Positions 33,707 through 42,103 of a stretch of 64,000 nt of DNA are shown piece by piece. The notes under the pieces were generated by a model. That model was not told where the DNA came from and did no database searches. It saw only the letters and a list, made by a program, of their open reading frames with translations. Each line of letters opens with the position of its first letter. The first letter of the stretch is position 1. The position numbers were made by a program, and so were the translations under genes. Source of the stretch: Bradyrhizobium liaoningense (GTDB lineage Bacteria; Pseudomonadota; Alphaproteobacteria; Rhizobiales; Xanthobacteraceae); NCBI RefSeq assembly GCF_018130785.1, contig NZ_JAFCJT010000007.1, positions 1-64,000 on the forward strand. Direction: 5' to 3'.

Positions 33707-33913
33707 ATGAGGTCCATTGCGTTCGCCGACTTCCTCATCGGCTTAGGCATCCTGTTCGTGCTGGAAGGCTTGATGTTCGCGGCAAGTCCCAACTGGATGC
33801 GCAAGGCCATGAAGAGCGCCATCGCCACGCCGGACAATATCCTGCGGGCCGTCGGGATCGGTTCGGCCGTGGCCGGCCTGGTCTTGATCTGGGTTATGCG
33901 CCGTCCGATTTAG
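33707..33913 (+). CDS. DUF2065 small membrane protein
   Basis: 68 aa, two membrane helices (FADFLIGLGILFVLEGLMFAA and VGIGSAVAGLVLIWVM) joined by SPNWMRKAMKSA, the DUF2065 (YjeT-like) pattern. It commonly lies between hflC and degP in proteobacteria, as here. Function unknown; genomic linkage suggests membrane quality control. GGGAGGTTCC precedes the start. Confidence 0.88.
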   Translation: MRSIAFADFLIGLGILFVLEGLMFAASPNWMRKAMKSAIATPDNILRAVGIGSAVAGLVLIWVMRRPI

Positions 33914-34084
33914 GCGTCACGCCAACGCCAAAGTGAAGGCGAGAGACTGTTTTTCGCCTTATTATCCGGGTTTTGAGGCCCGTTAAGCTCCGCGCTTGCG
34001 TCATCCCCACGTTCGAGCGCAGTCTTGGAGCTGAAGCCTTGGAGGCGAATCCCTGGCGCCTGATCCTTTTCTCTGGAGATACCA

Positions 34085-35584
34085 ATGACCGCTGCCACCA
34101 TTGCCCCGACCCGCTTGCGCTTAGGGCTGGCCGCGCTCGCCGTCAGTGCATTCAGCGCGTTCTGCACGCCGGCCCTTGCACGCGGACCGGACGGCATCGC
34201 CGACGTCGCCGAGAAGGTGATCGACGCGGTCGTCAACATCTCGACCTCGCAGACCGTCGAAGCCAAGGGCGGCGGCAGTAACACCATGCCGCAATTGCCG
34301 CCCGGCTCGCCCTTCGAGGAGTTCTTCGACGACTTCTTCAAGAACCGCCGCGGCCCCGGCGGCGGCGGCAAGGGCGGCGAGCGCGGTGACAATCCGCCCC
34401 GCAAGACCAACTCGCTCGGCTCCGGCTTCATCATCGACACCGCGGGCGTCGTCGTCACCAACAACCACGTCATCGCAGACGCCGACGAGATCAACGTCAT
34501 CCTCAACGACGGCACCAAGATCAAGGCCGAGCTGGTCGGCGTCGACAAGAAGACCGACCTCGCCGTGCTGAAGTTCAAGCCGCCGAAGCCGCTGGTCGCC
34601 GTAAAGTTCGGCGACTCCGACAAGCTGCGCCTCGGCGACTGGGTGGTCGCGATCGGCAATCCTTTCAGCCTCGGCGGTACAGTGACGGCGGGTATCGTCT
34701 CGGCCAAGAACCGCGACATCTCATCGGGGCCGTATGACAGCTATATCCAGACCGACGCCTCCATCAACCGCGGCAATTCCGGCGGCCCGCTGTTCAACCT
34801 CGATGGCGACGTCATCGGCGTCAACACGCTGATCATCTCCCCCTCCGGCGGCTCGATCGGTATCGGCTTTGCCGTGCCGTCGAAGACGGTTGTCGCCGTG
34901 GTCGACCAGCTCCGCCAGTTCGGCGAACTGCGCCGCGGCTGGCTGGGCGTGCGCATCCAGAGCGTCACCGACGAGATCGCCGAGAGCCTCAACATCAAGC
35001 CCGCGCGCGGCGCGCTGGTCGCCGGTGTCGACGACAAGGGCCCGGCCAAGCCGGCGGGCATCGAGCCCGGCGACGTCGTCGTCAAGTTCGACGGCAAGGA
35101 CGTCAAGGACCCCAAGGATCTCTCCCGCGTCGTCGCCGACACGGCGGTCGGCAAGGAAGTCGATGTCGTCATCATCCGCAAGGGCCAGGAGGAGACCAAG
35201 AAGGTCACGCTCGGCCGTCTCCAGGATCCCGACAAGGTGCAGGCCGCGGTGAAGACCGACGAGCCGGCGCCCGAGAAAACGGTGACGCAGAAGGCGCTCG
35301 GTCTCGACCTTGCGGCGCTCAGCAAGGATTTGCGCACGCGCTACAAGATCAAGGACAGCGTCAAGGGCGTGGTCGTCACCAATGTCGATGCCAATTCGGA
35401 CGCTGCCGAAAAGCGCCTCTCCGCCGGCGACGTCATCGTCGAGGTTGCGCAGGAGGCCGTCTCCAGCGGCGCCGACATCCAGAAGCGGGTCGACCAGCTC
35501 AAGAAGGACGGCAAGAAGTCCGTGCTGCTGCTCGTTTCCAACGCCGACGGCGAGCTGCGGTTTGTGGCACTGAGCGTGCAGTAA
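34085..35584 (+). CDS. degP: Periplasmic Do-type serine protease (DegP/HtrA family)
   Basis: 499 aa. A signal peptide ending ALA near residue 32, then a Gly/Arg-rich loop (~85-105) and a trypsin-like domain with the triad His128 (TNNHVI), Asp158 (KTDLAVLK) and Ser232 (GNSGGPLF). Two PDZ domains follow (from ~RRGWLGVRIQ and from ~LGLDLAALSKDLRTRYKI). Degrades or refolds misfolded periplasmic proteins. The order hflK-hflC-DUF2065-degP is conserved in this class; stress induction is likely, but no specific promoter was recognised. Confidence 0.94.
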   Translation: MTAATIAPTRLRLGLAALAVSAFSAFCTPALARGPDGIADVAEKVIDAVVNISTSQTVEAKGGGSNTMPQLPPGSPFEEFFDDFFKNRRGPGGGGKGGERGDNPPRKTNSLGSGFIIDTAGVVVTNNHVIADADEINVILNDGTKIKAELVGVDKKTDLAVLKFKPPKPLVAVKFGDSDKLRLGDWVVAIGNPFSLGGTVTAGIVSAKNRDISSGPYDSYIQTDASINRGNSGGPLFNLDGDVIGVNTLIISPSGGSIGIGFAVPSKTVVAVVDQLRQFGELRRGWLGVRIQSVTDEIAESLNIKPARGALVAGVDDKGPAKPAGIEPGDVVVKFDGKDVKDPKDLSRVVADTAVGKEVDVVIIRKGQEETKKVTLGRLQDPDKVQAAVKTDEPAPEKTVTQKALGLDLAALSKDLRTRYKIKDSVKGVVVTNVDANSDAAEKRLSAGDVIVEVAQEAVSSGADIQKRVDQLKKDGKKSVLLLVSNADGELRFVALSVQ

Positions 35585-35610
35585 GGGGCGATCTTAGCCC
35601 CGCACTCACT

Positions 35611-35708
35611 GTCATGCCCCGCGAAAGCGGGGCATCCAGTACGCCGCGGCTTCTCGGTTCAAACACTGCCGCCGCTCGGATACTGGATCACCCGCCTACG
35701 CGGGTGAT
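35611..35708. repeat. Palindromic intergenic repeat, family 1 copy A
   Basis: Three nested stems: ATGCCCCGC-GAAA-GCGGGGCAT (35614-35635), ATCACCCGC-CTAC-GCGGGTGAT (35687-35708), and an outer ATCCAGTA (35634-35641) / TACTGGAT (35681-35688). It shares the exact 17-mer ATCCAGTACGCCGCGGC with copy B at 40691. It separates convergent degP and serB. Confidence 0.8.
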
Positions 35709-35724
35709 GACTGCGGGGAGGAGG

Positions 35725-36630
35725 CTACCCCTCCACGAACTCGTCCCGCCTGTACCCCTGCGCATAGAGCAGCGCGGTGAGATCGCCATGGTCGATCCGC
35801 GCGGCGGCTGCAGCCGCGACTGCGGGCTTCGCGTGATAGGCCACCCCCAGTCCAGCCGCCTGGATCATCGCGAGATCGTTGGCGCCATCACCGACCACGA
35901 CGGAGTCGATGTCGTCGAGATCGAACGACTCCATCAGATCGACCAGCGTCGCGAGCTTTGCCGCGCGGCCCAAAATCGGCTCCTTCACCTCGCCGGTGAA
36001 CTTGCCGTCGCGCACGACGAGCTCGTTGGCGCGGTTCTCCTGGAAGCCGATCTTGGCGGCGACCGCGCTCGTGAACAGCGTGAAGCCGCCGGAGACGAGA
36101 CAGGTATAGGCGCCGTGGGCGCGCATGGTCGCGACCAGTTTGCGGCCGCCCGGGGTCAACGTGATGCGCTTGGCCAGCACCTCGTCGACCACGCTGGCAG
36201 GTAGGTCCTTCAGAAGCGCCACGCGCTCGCGCAGCGCCGGCTCGAACTCGATCTCGCCGCGCATCGCGCGTTCGGTGATGGCGGCCACGTGGGCCTTCAT
36301 CCCGACGAGATCGGCGAGCTCGTCGATGCATTCCTGGCCGATCATGGTGGAATCCATGTCGGCGAGAAAAAGCTTCTTGCGCCGGAAGCCGACTGGCTGC
36401 ACCACGATGTCGATGGGCAGGTCGCCGCGAAGCTCGCGCAACCGCTGTTCGATGGCGTGACGGTCGCCTTCGAGGTTATCCTGCGCGCCGAAGGGGATGT
36501 CGACCGCAACCCCGTCGAACAGCCAGTGCGCCGGCGCTGCCTGGGGCAGCACGGCGCGGGCACCGTCGACGATGGTGCTGTCGAGCGCGGGATTGTCGGG
36601 ATTGCAGATCAGCGTGGCGACGAGGGACAT
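35725..36630 (-). CDS. serB: Phosphoserine phosphatase
   Basis: 301 aa HAD-superfamily enzyme; the last step of serine synthesis. Motif I DMDST with Asp91 and Asp93, motif II SGG in CLVSGGFTLF, motif III Lys in the KPAV/AKLATL region, motif IV VGDGANDLAMI. The N-terminal ~80 residues form an ACT-like extension as in longer bacterial SerB proteins. Start ATG 36630 lies 11 bp from the divergent miaA start, so the promoters must overlap or lie within coding sequence. Confidence 0.94.
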   Translation of the reverse strand: MSLVATLICNPDNPALDSTIVDGARAVLPQAAPAHWLFDGVAVDIPFGAQDNLEGDRHAIEQRLRELRGDLPIDIVVQPVGFRRKKLFLADMDSTMIGQECIDELADLVGMKAHVAAITERAMRGEIEFEPALRERVALLKDLPASVVDEVLAKRITLTPGGRKLVATMRAHGAYTCLVSGGFTLFTSAVAAKIGFQENRANELVVRDGKFTGEVKEPILGRAAKLATLVDLMESFDLDDIDSVVVGDGANDLAMIQAAGLGVAYHAKPAVAAAAAARIDHGDLTALLYAQGYRRDEFVEG

Positions 36631-36641
36631 TTGAGGTTTTC

Positions 36642-37598
36642 GTGAACGAGGGACAAGTCAGCAGAAGGCATGTTGGCAAGGCCGTGCTTATCGCAGGCCC
36701 GACCGCCAGCGGCAAGTCGGCGCTGGCGCTCGAGCTTGCCCTGAGTACGGGCGGAATCGTCATCAACGCCGATTCCATGCAGGTCTATCGTGACCTCCGC
36801 ATCATCACCGCGCGCCCCACACATGGCGAGGAGGGACGGGCGCCGCACCGCCTCTACGGCCACGTCGATGCGGCCGTGAATTTCTCGGCCGGCGCCTGGG
36901 TGGCTGACGCGGCGAGGGCGCTGGAAGAGGCGAATGCCCAAGGCCGCCTGCCGATCTTCATCGGCGGCACAGGGCTTTATTTCAAGGCGCTGACGGCGGG
37001 CCTCTCCGTTGTCCCGTCGATTCCCGCCGAAGTACGTGAGGACGTGCGCGCGCGGCTGGAGCGGAACGGCGTCGAGGCGCTGCATGAGGAACTTGCACGC
37101 CGCGATCCGCGCGCTGCCGAACGATTGAACCTGCGCGACCGCACCCGGATCGCGCGCGCGCTCGAAGTGGTCGAAGCGACGGGCCGTTCGCTGCTCGACT
37201 GGCACCACGAAGGCCAGCCGCCGCTGCTGCCCAAGGACAGTTTTCACGCGGTGTTTCTCGCCCCCGCGCGCGACGAGCTCTATGCCCGCATCGATGCCCG
37301 TTTCGATGCCATGCTCGGCGCCGGCGCGTTGAGAGAGGTTGAGCGGCTCGCCGCCAGACATCTCGATCCGCTGCTGCCGGCGATGAAAGCCCATGGTGTG
37401 CCGGCCCTGATCCGTCATCTGCACGGTGAGCTCGGCCTGGAGGAGGCGGCCATGATCGGCCGCGCCGACACCCGCCACTACGCCAAGCGGCAGTTCACCT
37501 GGTTCCGGCACCAATTGCCCGAGTTCGAATGGGTCAAGCCGGAGGAAGCGAGGGGGTGGCTCGCCGCCATCGTGAATGCGGCTCGGGACCCCGATTGA
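36642..37598 (+). CDS. miaA: tRNA dimethylallyltransferase
   Basis: 318 aa from GTG 36642. P-loop GPTASGKSALA at about residues 19-29, NADSMQVYRDL (substrate tRNA A37 pocket), GGTGLYFKALTAGL, and the C-terminal RYAKRQFTWFR-like segment (HYAKRQFTWFRHQ). Adds a dimethylallyl group to A37 of tRNAs reading UNN codons, including Leu UUR tRNAs. Its position just before the ilv leader is notable because this modification affects attenuation in other bacteria (established in enterics; inference here). Confidence 0.94.
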   Translation: MNEGQVSRRHVGKAVLIAGPTASGKSALALELALSTGGIVINADSMQVYRDLRIITARPTHGEEGRAPHRLYGHVDAAVNFSAGAWVADAARALEEANAQGRLPIFIGGTGLYFKALTAGLSVVPSIPAEVREDVRARLERNGVEALHEELARRDPRAAERLNLRDRTRIARALEVVEATGRSLLDWHHEGQPPLLPKDSFHAVFLAPARDELYARIDARFDAMLGAGALREVERLAARHLDPLLPAMKAHGVPALIRHLHGELGLEEAAMIGRADTRHYAKRQFTWFRHQLPEFEWVKPEEARGWLAAIVNAARDPD

Positions 37599-37692
37599 CG
37601 TGCTTTTGTACCCGGGTTCCCGAATTTACCTCTCGCCGAACCCCGGGAACACCGCTACACTGCCAAAATCGCGCGGGAACGGTCGCATTGCC

Positions 37693-37720
37693 TTGACATC
37701 CGGGCTTTGACCGTTATGTT
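37693..37720 (+). promoter_or_regulatory. Promoter of the ilv leader-ilvI transcript
   Basis: TTGACA (37693-37698), 16-bp spacer, TATGTT (37715-37720). Perfect -35, good -10. Transcription would begin near 37727, about 25 nt before the leader-peptide ATG. Confidence 0.65.
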
Positions 37721-37752
37721 TCGCGCAACCTTTGGGAAGCCGGGCACCTGCC

Positions 37753-37818
37753 ATGCGTAACATTATTACCAAACTCCTTATCGCCGTCGTACCCAGGCAC
37801 ACCGCCGGGGGTGGCTAG
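37753..37818 (+). CDS. ilv operon leader peptide
   Basis: A 21-codon frame, too short for usual gene finders. It starts MRNIITKLLIAVVPRH and contains three Ile, two Leu and two Val codons within positions 4-13, exactly the amino acids made by the operon. It ends in TAG at 37818, inside the first arm of competing hairpins, and a terminator with a T-tract follows. This is the arrangement of a transcription-attenuation leader; ribosome stalling at the Ile/Leu/Val codons would favour read-through into ilvI. Confidence 0.85.
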   Translation: MRNIITKLLIAVVPRHTAGGG

Positions 37819-37874
37819 CTGCCATCCACATGACAGGCGGTGTGCAGGGTCCCTCTTCGGGGCCTTTTTTATTT
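37797..37874 (+). promoter_or_regulatory. Transcription attenuator upstream of ilvI
   Basis: A perfect 10-bp pairing GCACACCGCC (37797-37806) / GGCGGTGTGC (37836-37845) encloses a second stem GGGTGGC-TAGCT-GCCATCC that includes the leader stop codon. Directly after lies the terminator AGGGTCCC-TCTTC-GGGGCCTT (37846-37866, two G-U pairs) with TTTTTTATTT. The stacked stems allow mutually exclusive folding, as in classical amino-acid attenuators. Confidence 0.75.
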
Positions 37875-37927
37875 CCCGAACCCGACACGAACGAAGCCGC
37901 TGACAACAGCGCATCCGGAGCAAGACA

Positions 37928-39703
37928 ATGAGCGACAAGAGCCACGATCCGAACCAGATGACCGGCGCCGCGATGATCGTCCGGGCGCTCATCGATCATG
38001 GCGTGACCGACATTTTCGGCTATCCCGGCGGCGCCGTGCTTCCGATCTATGACGAGATCTTCCAGCAGAGCGAGGTCCAGCACATCCTGGTCCGCCACGA
38101 ACAGGGCGCGGGCCACGCCGCCGAGGGCTATGCGCGCTCGACCGGCAAGCCGGGCGTTGCGCTGGTGACCTCCGGACCCGGCGCCACCAACATGGTGACG
38201 CCGCTGACCGACGCGCTGATGGACTCGATCCCGCTGGTCTGCATCTCTGGCCAGGTGCCGACGCATCTGATCGGCAACGACGCGTTCCAGGAGTGCGACA
38301 CGGTCGGCATCACGCGGCCCTGCACCAAGCACAACTGGCTGGTGCGCGACGTCAACGATCTCGCCAAGGTGCTGCACGAGGCCTTCTATGTCGCGACCTC
38401 CGGCCGTCCCGGCCCGGTGCTCGTCGATGTGCCCAAGGACGTGCAGTTCGCGACCGGCACCTATCATCCGCCGCGCAAGTCGGACGTGCACCGCTCCTAC
38501 GCGCCGCGCGTGAAGGGCGATGCGACGCAGATCCGCAAGGCCGTGTCGTTGCTCGCCAACGCCAAGCGCCCGGTGATCTACAGCGGAGGCGGCGTGATCA
38601 ATTCCGGTCCCGAGGCGACCAAGCTCCTGCGCGAGCTGGTCGAGGTCACCGGTTTCCCGATCACCTCCACCCTGATGGGCCTGGGGGCGTACCCGGCGTC
38701 GGGCAAGAACTGGCTCGGCATGCTCGGCATGCACGGCACCTACGAGGCCAACATGACCATGCATGATTGCGACGTCATGCTGTGCGTCGGCGCGCGCTTC
38801 GACGATCGCATCACCGGTCGCGTCGATGCGTTCTCGCCGGGCTCGAAGAAGATCCACATCGACATCGATCCGTCCTCGATCAACAAGAACATCCGTGTCG
38901 ACGTGCCGATCATCGGCGACTGCGGCAACATCCTCGGCGACATCCTCCAGGTGTTCAAGGCGGAAGCGAAGAAGCCCGACATCAAGGCGTGGTGGCAGCA
39001 GATCGCGCAGTGGCGCGCCCGTAACTCGCTCTATTACAAGAAGAGCAACGACGTGATCCTGCCGCAGCACGCGATCCAGAGCCTGTTCGAGGCGACACGC
39101 GGCAAGGACACCTACATCACGACGGAAGTCGGCCAGCACCAGATGTGGGCGGCGCAGTTCTTCGGCTTCGAGGAGCCGCATCGCTGGATGACGTCGGGCG
39201 GTCTCGGCACCATGGGCTACGGCCTGCCGGCCGCAGTTGGCGTGCAGGTCGCCCACCCGGACAGCCTCGTCATCGACATCGCGGGCGATGCTTCGGTGCA
39301 GATGACGATGCAGGAGATGTCGACGGCGGTGCAGTACGAGCTGCCGATCAAGATCTTCATCCTGAACAACCAGTACATGGGCATGGTGCGGCAATGGCAG
39401 CAGCTGCTCCACGGCAACCGGTTGTCGCATTCCTACTCGGAGGCGCTGCCGGATTTCGTCAAGCTCGCGGAAGCCTATGGCGGCGTCGGCATCCAGGTGC
39501 ACAAGCCAGGTGATCTCGACGGCGCCATCCAGGAGATGATCTCGGTCAAGCGCCCAGTGCTGTTCGACTGCCGCGTCGCGGCGCTCGAAAACTGCTTCCC
39601 GATGATCCCCTCCGGCAAGGCGCACAACGAGATGCTGTTGCCGGAGCAGGCGAACGACGAGGCGACGGCAAAGGCTTTCGCCGGCGGCAAGGCGCTGGTG
39701 TGA
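37928..39703 (+). CDS. ilvI: Acetolactate synthase, large catalytic subunit
   Basis: 591 aa thiamine-diphosphate enzyme. The catalytic Glu lies in LVRHEQGAGHAAEGYARSTGKPGV; FAD-region SGPGATNMVTPLTDALMDSIPLV; C-terminal ThDP/Mg motif GDASVQMTMQEM..YELPIKIFILNN. It makes acetolactate (Val/Leu) or acetohydroxybutyrate (Ile). Controlled by the attenuator 60-170 bp upstream. Its small subunit gene ilvH is not adjacent: a dehydratase-like gene lies between. Named ilvI here because it pairs with ilvH; ilvB is an equivalent name in some annotations. Confidence 0.95.
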   Translation: MSDKSHDPNQMTGAAMIVRALIDHGVTDIFGYPGGAVLPIYDEIFQQSEVQHILVRHEQGAGHAAEGYARSTGKPGVALVTSGPGATNMVTPLTDALMDSIPLVCISGQVPTHLIGNDAFQECDTVGITRPCTKHNWLVRDVNDLAKVLHEAFYVATSGRPGPVLVDVPKDVQFATGTYHPPRKSDVHRSYAPRVKGDATQIRKAVSLLANAKRPVIYSGGGVINSGPEATKLLRELVEVTGFPITSTLMGLGAYPASGKNWLGMLGMHGTYEANMTMHDCDVMLCVGARFDDRITGRVDAFSPGSKKIHIDIDPSSINKNIRVDVPIIGDCGNILGDILQVFKAEAKKPDIKAWWQQIAQWRARNSLYYKKSNDVILPQHAIQSLFEATRGKDTYITTEVGQHQMWAAQFFGFEEPHRWMTSGGLGTMGYGLPAAVGVQVAHPDSLVIDIAGDASVQMTMQEMSTAVQYELPIKIFILNNQYMGMVRQWQQLLHGNRLSHSYSEALPDFVKLAEAYGGVGIQVHKPGDLDGAIQEMISVKRPVLFDCRVAALENCFPMIPSGKAHNEMLLPEQANDEATAKAFAGGKALV

Positions 39704-39707
39704 GGCC

Positions 39708-40661
39708 ATGTTCGACCTGACGGAGCTCAAGCGCGCACATGCGATCGTGGGGCTGGCGGTGCCGGCGACGCCGGCACGCGGCTGGCCGCTGCTCGCTGAG
39801 CGCCTTGGGACGCAGGTCATCGTCAAGCACGAGAACCATACGCCGATCGGCGCCTTCAAGGTGCGCGGCGGTCTCGTCTATCTGGAACGGCTGAAGCGCG
39901 AGCGGCCGAACATTCCCGGCATCATCTCGGCGACGCGCGGCAATCACGGCCAGAGCCTGGCCTTTGCCGCGAGCCGCCACGGCGTGCCGGCGGTGATCTA
40001 CGTGCCCCGCGGCAATTCGGTCGAGAAGAACCGGGCGATGAAGGCGTTTGGCGCCGAGCTGGTCGAGCATGGCGAGGACTTTCAGGCGGCTGCCGAAGAG
40101 GCGCAGCGGCGCGCCCAATTTACCGGCCTGCACATGGTGCCGTCGTTTCATCCGGATCTCGTGCTCGGCGTCGCCACCTATGCGCTCGAACTGTTCCGGG
40201 CGGCGCCGGATCTCGATGTTCTCTATGTGCCGATCGGGCAGGGTTCTGGAATCTCCGGCTGCATCATGGCGCGCGACCTGCTTGGTCTGAAGACCGAGAT
40301 CGTCGGCGTGCAGTCGACCGAAGCGCCGTCCTACGCGCTGTCGTTCGCGGCCGGCAAGGTCGTGACGACGAAGACCAGCAACACGCTGGCCGACGGCATG
40401 GCGACGCGCATTCCCGATGCAGACGCGTTCGCGCTGATCCGCAAGGGTGCCGCGCGCATCGTGCAGGTTTCCGACGACGAGGTCGCCGCCGCGATCCGCG
40501 CCTACTGGACCGACACGCACAATCTCGCTGAAGGCGCCGGCGCCGCCGCGCTCGCCGCGGCGCTTCAGGACAAGACCAAGCTGTCAGGCAAGCGCGTCGG
40601 TCTCGTGCTGTCCGGCGGCAACATCGATTTCGATCTGTTCAAGCAATGGGTGGTCGCGTGA
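39708..40661 (+). CDS. Threonine dehydratase-like PLP enzyme inside the ilv cluster
   Basis: 317 aa, fold-type II PLP enzyme. The Schiff-base Lys51 lies in PIGAFKVRGG, the phosphate loop in PIGQGSGISGC, ATRGNHGQSLAFAA near residue 75, and C-terminal SGGNIDFDLF. It lacks the C-terminal ACT-like domain of biosynthetic IlvA, so it is of the short (catabolic or serine/threonine dehydratase) type. It starts 4 bp after ilvI. The context argues for supplying 2-oxobutyrate for isoleucine, but the substrate could also be another hydroxy amino acid. Confidence 0.85.
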   Translation: MFDLTELKRAHAIVGLAVPATPARGWPLLAERLGTQVIVKHENHTPIGAFKVRGGLVYLERLKRERPNIPGIISATRGNHGQSLAFAASRHGVPAVIYVPRGNSVEKNRAMKAFGAELVEHGEDFQAAAEEAQRRAQFTGLHMVPSFHPDLVLGVATYALELFRAAPDLDVLYVPIGQGSGISGCIMARDLLGLKTEIVGVQSTEAPSYALSFAAGKVVTTKTSNTLADGMATRIPDADAFALIRKGAARIVQVSDDEVAAAIRAYWTDTHNLAEGAGAAALAAALQDKTKLSGKRVGLVLSGGNIDFDLFKQWVVA

Positions 40662-40690
40662 TGACGCGAGCGATCGCCAAATACACCGCT

Positions 40691-40789
40691 GTCATCGTCC
40701 GGCTTGTCCGGACGATCCAGTACGCCGCGGCAGATATGGAAATCTCGACGCTGGCGATTACTGGATGCCCCGCCTTCGCGGGGCATGAC
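40691..40789. repeat. Palindromic intergenic repeat, family 1 copy B
   Basis: CGTCCGG..CCGGACG and ATGCCCCGCC..GCGGGGCAT hairpins flank a variable centre. The 17-mer ATCCAGTACGCCGCGGC (40715-40731) is identical to copy A at 35634. It lies within the ilv operon between the dehydratase and ilvH, so it would be transcribed. Confidence 0.8.
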
Positions 40790-40812
40790 AAGAAAGAATA
40801 GAGGGGACGACA

Positions 40813-41355
40813 ATGAACCAACCCGCATCCGCCTACTTCATCGAGGACCGCCACGATCCCAACGAGACGCATACGCTCTCGGTGCTCGTGCAGAACGAGC
40901 CGGGCGTGCTCGCGCGCGTCATCGGGCTGTTCTCCGGGCGCGGCTACAACATCGAGAGTCTCACCGTCTCGGAGACCGAGAGCCAGAAGCATCTGTCGCG
41001 CATCACCATCGTCACCACGGGCACGCCGATGGTGATCGAGCAGATCAAGCACCAGCTCGACCGTATGATCCCGGTCTATCGCGTCGTCGACATGACCCTG
41101 ACCAAGCGCTCGATCGAGCGCGAGCTTGCGATGGTGAAGGTGCGCGGGCAAGGCGAGCATCGCGTCGAGGCGCTCCGGCTGGCGGATGCGTTCCGTGCCC
41201 GCGTGATCGACGCCACCACCGAGAGCTTTGTGTTCGAGATCACGGGCAATACGGACAAGATCAACCAGTTTATCGACCTGATGCGCCCGCTCGGCCTTGT
41301 CGAGGTGTCGCGTACCGGCGTTGCCGCGATCGGCCGCGGGCCTGAAGGGATGTGA
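40813..41355 (+). CDS. ilvH: Acetolactate synthase, small regulatory subunit
   Basis: 180 aa. N-terminal ACT domain HTLSVLVQNEPGVLARVIGLFSGRGYNIESLTV (residues ~18-50), second domain around VEALRLADAFRARVIDATTESFVFEITG, and a C-terminal VSRTGVAAIGRG. It activates the large subunit and confers valine feedback inhibition; the NEPGVLxR and GYNIESL motifs form the valine site. GAGGGGACGACA precedes ATG 40813. Confidence 0.95.
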   Translation: MNQPASAYFIEDRHDPNETHTLSVLVQNEPGVLARVIGLFSGRGYNIESLTVSETESQKHLSRITIVTTGTPMVIEQIKHQLDRMIPVYRVVDMTLTKRSIERELAMVKVRGQGEHRVEALRLADAFRARVIDATTESFVFEITGNTDKINQFIDLMRPLGLVEVSRTGVAAIGRGPEGM

Positions 41356-41358
41356 ATT

Positions 41359-42054
41359 ATGCTGGCGCGCGACTGGTACTATAACGAGCGCAACCGGATG
41401 GGGATCGAGCCCGCAGTGGCTTCGATCTACGACGCCCATGACGATGCCGATCTGCGGGCGCGCGCCGCGCTGAAAATGCTCGGAGTGCAGCGCGGCTGGC
41501 GCATCGCGGATATCGGCTGCGGCAACGGCGTGCTCGCCACCGAAGCGGCGCTGCTGGGTGCCGAGGTGGACGCCATCGACATCTCGCCGGCGATGCTGGC
41601 GCTCGCCGAGATCTACGCCCGCGACCGCAAGGCGCCGGTGCGCACGCAGTCGGCCGGCTTGCTCAGCTTCGCCTACCGCCCGGAATCCTATGATCTGATC
41701 GTCAGCGAGTTCACGCTGCACCATCTGCCGGATTTCTGGAAGGCGGTGGCGATGTCGCGGATCTACCGTGCACTGAAGCCGGGCGCGAGCTTCTATTTGC
41801 GCGACATCGTCTACGCCTCGATGCCCGACGCCATCGAGCGCGACGTCGAGCAATGGGCCGACTTCCATATCAAGAACCACGATTTTTCGCGCGAAAGCGT
41901 CGTCACGCACATGCGCGACGAATATTCCACCTTCGGCTGGGTGATGGAACGGATGCTGACCGATGTCGGCTTCACGCTGGTCTCGGTCGACTACCACGCG
42001 CCCATGCACGGCACTTATCTACTGCGGAAAGCGAAAGCCGGCGAGCAAGGCTAG
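41359..42054 (+). CDS. Class I SAM-dependent methyltransferase
   Basis: 231 aa. Motif I IADIGCGNGVLA (residues ~49-60, Asp51), AIDISPAMLALAE as the post-I acidic strand, and YDLIVSEFTLHHLPDFWKA for motif II. The fold is of the UbiE/Methyltransf_25 type. It starts 3 bp after ilvH, implying co-transcription. The substrate is unknown; no link to branched-chain synthesis is established. Confidence 0.85.
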   Translation: MLARDWYYNERNRMGIEPAVASIYDAHDDADLRARAALKMLGVQRGWRIADIGCGNGVLATEAALLGAEVDAIDISPAMLALAEIYARDRKAPVRTQSAGLLSFAYRPESYDLIVSEFTLHHLPDFWKAVAMSRIYRALKPGASFYLRDIVYASMPDAIERDVEQWADFHIKNHDFSRESVVTHMRDEYSTFGWVMERMLTDVGFTLVSVDYHAPMHGTYLLRKAKAGEQG

Positions 42055-42103
42055 AACAGAACAACAAACAGGGCTGCACGACCAAGCAGAACCGAGAACA
42101 ACA

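Noticed and set aside
37778..39859. A 693-codon minus-strand frame opposite ilvI
   Set aside because: The plus strand is an unmistakable acetolactate synthase. The antisense translation is His/Arg/Asp-rich without any motif.
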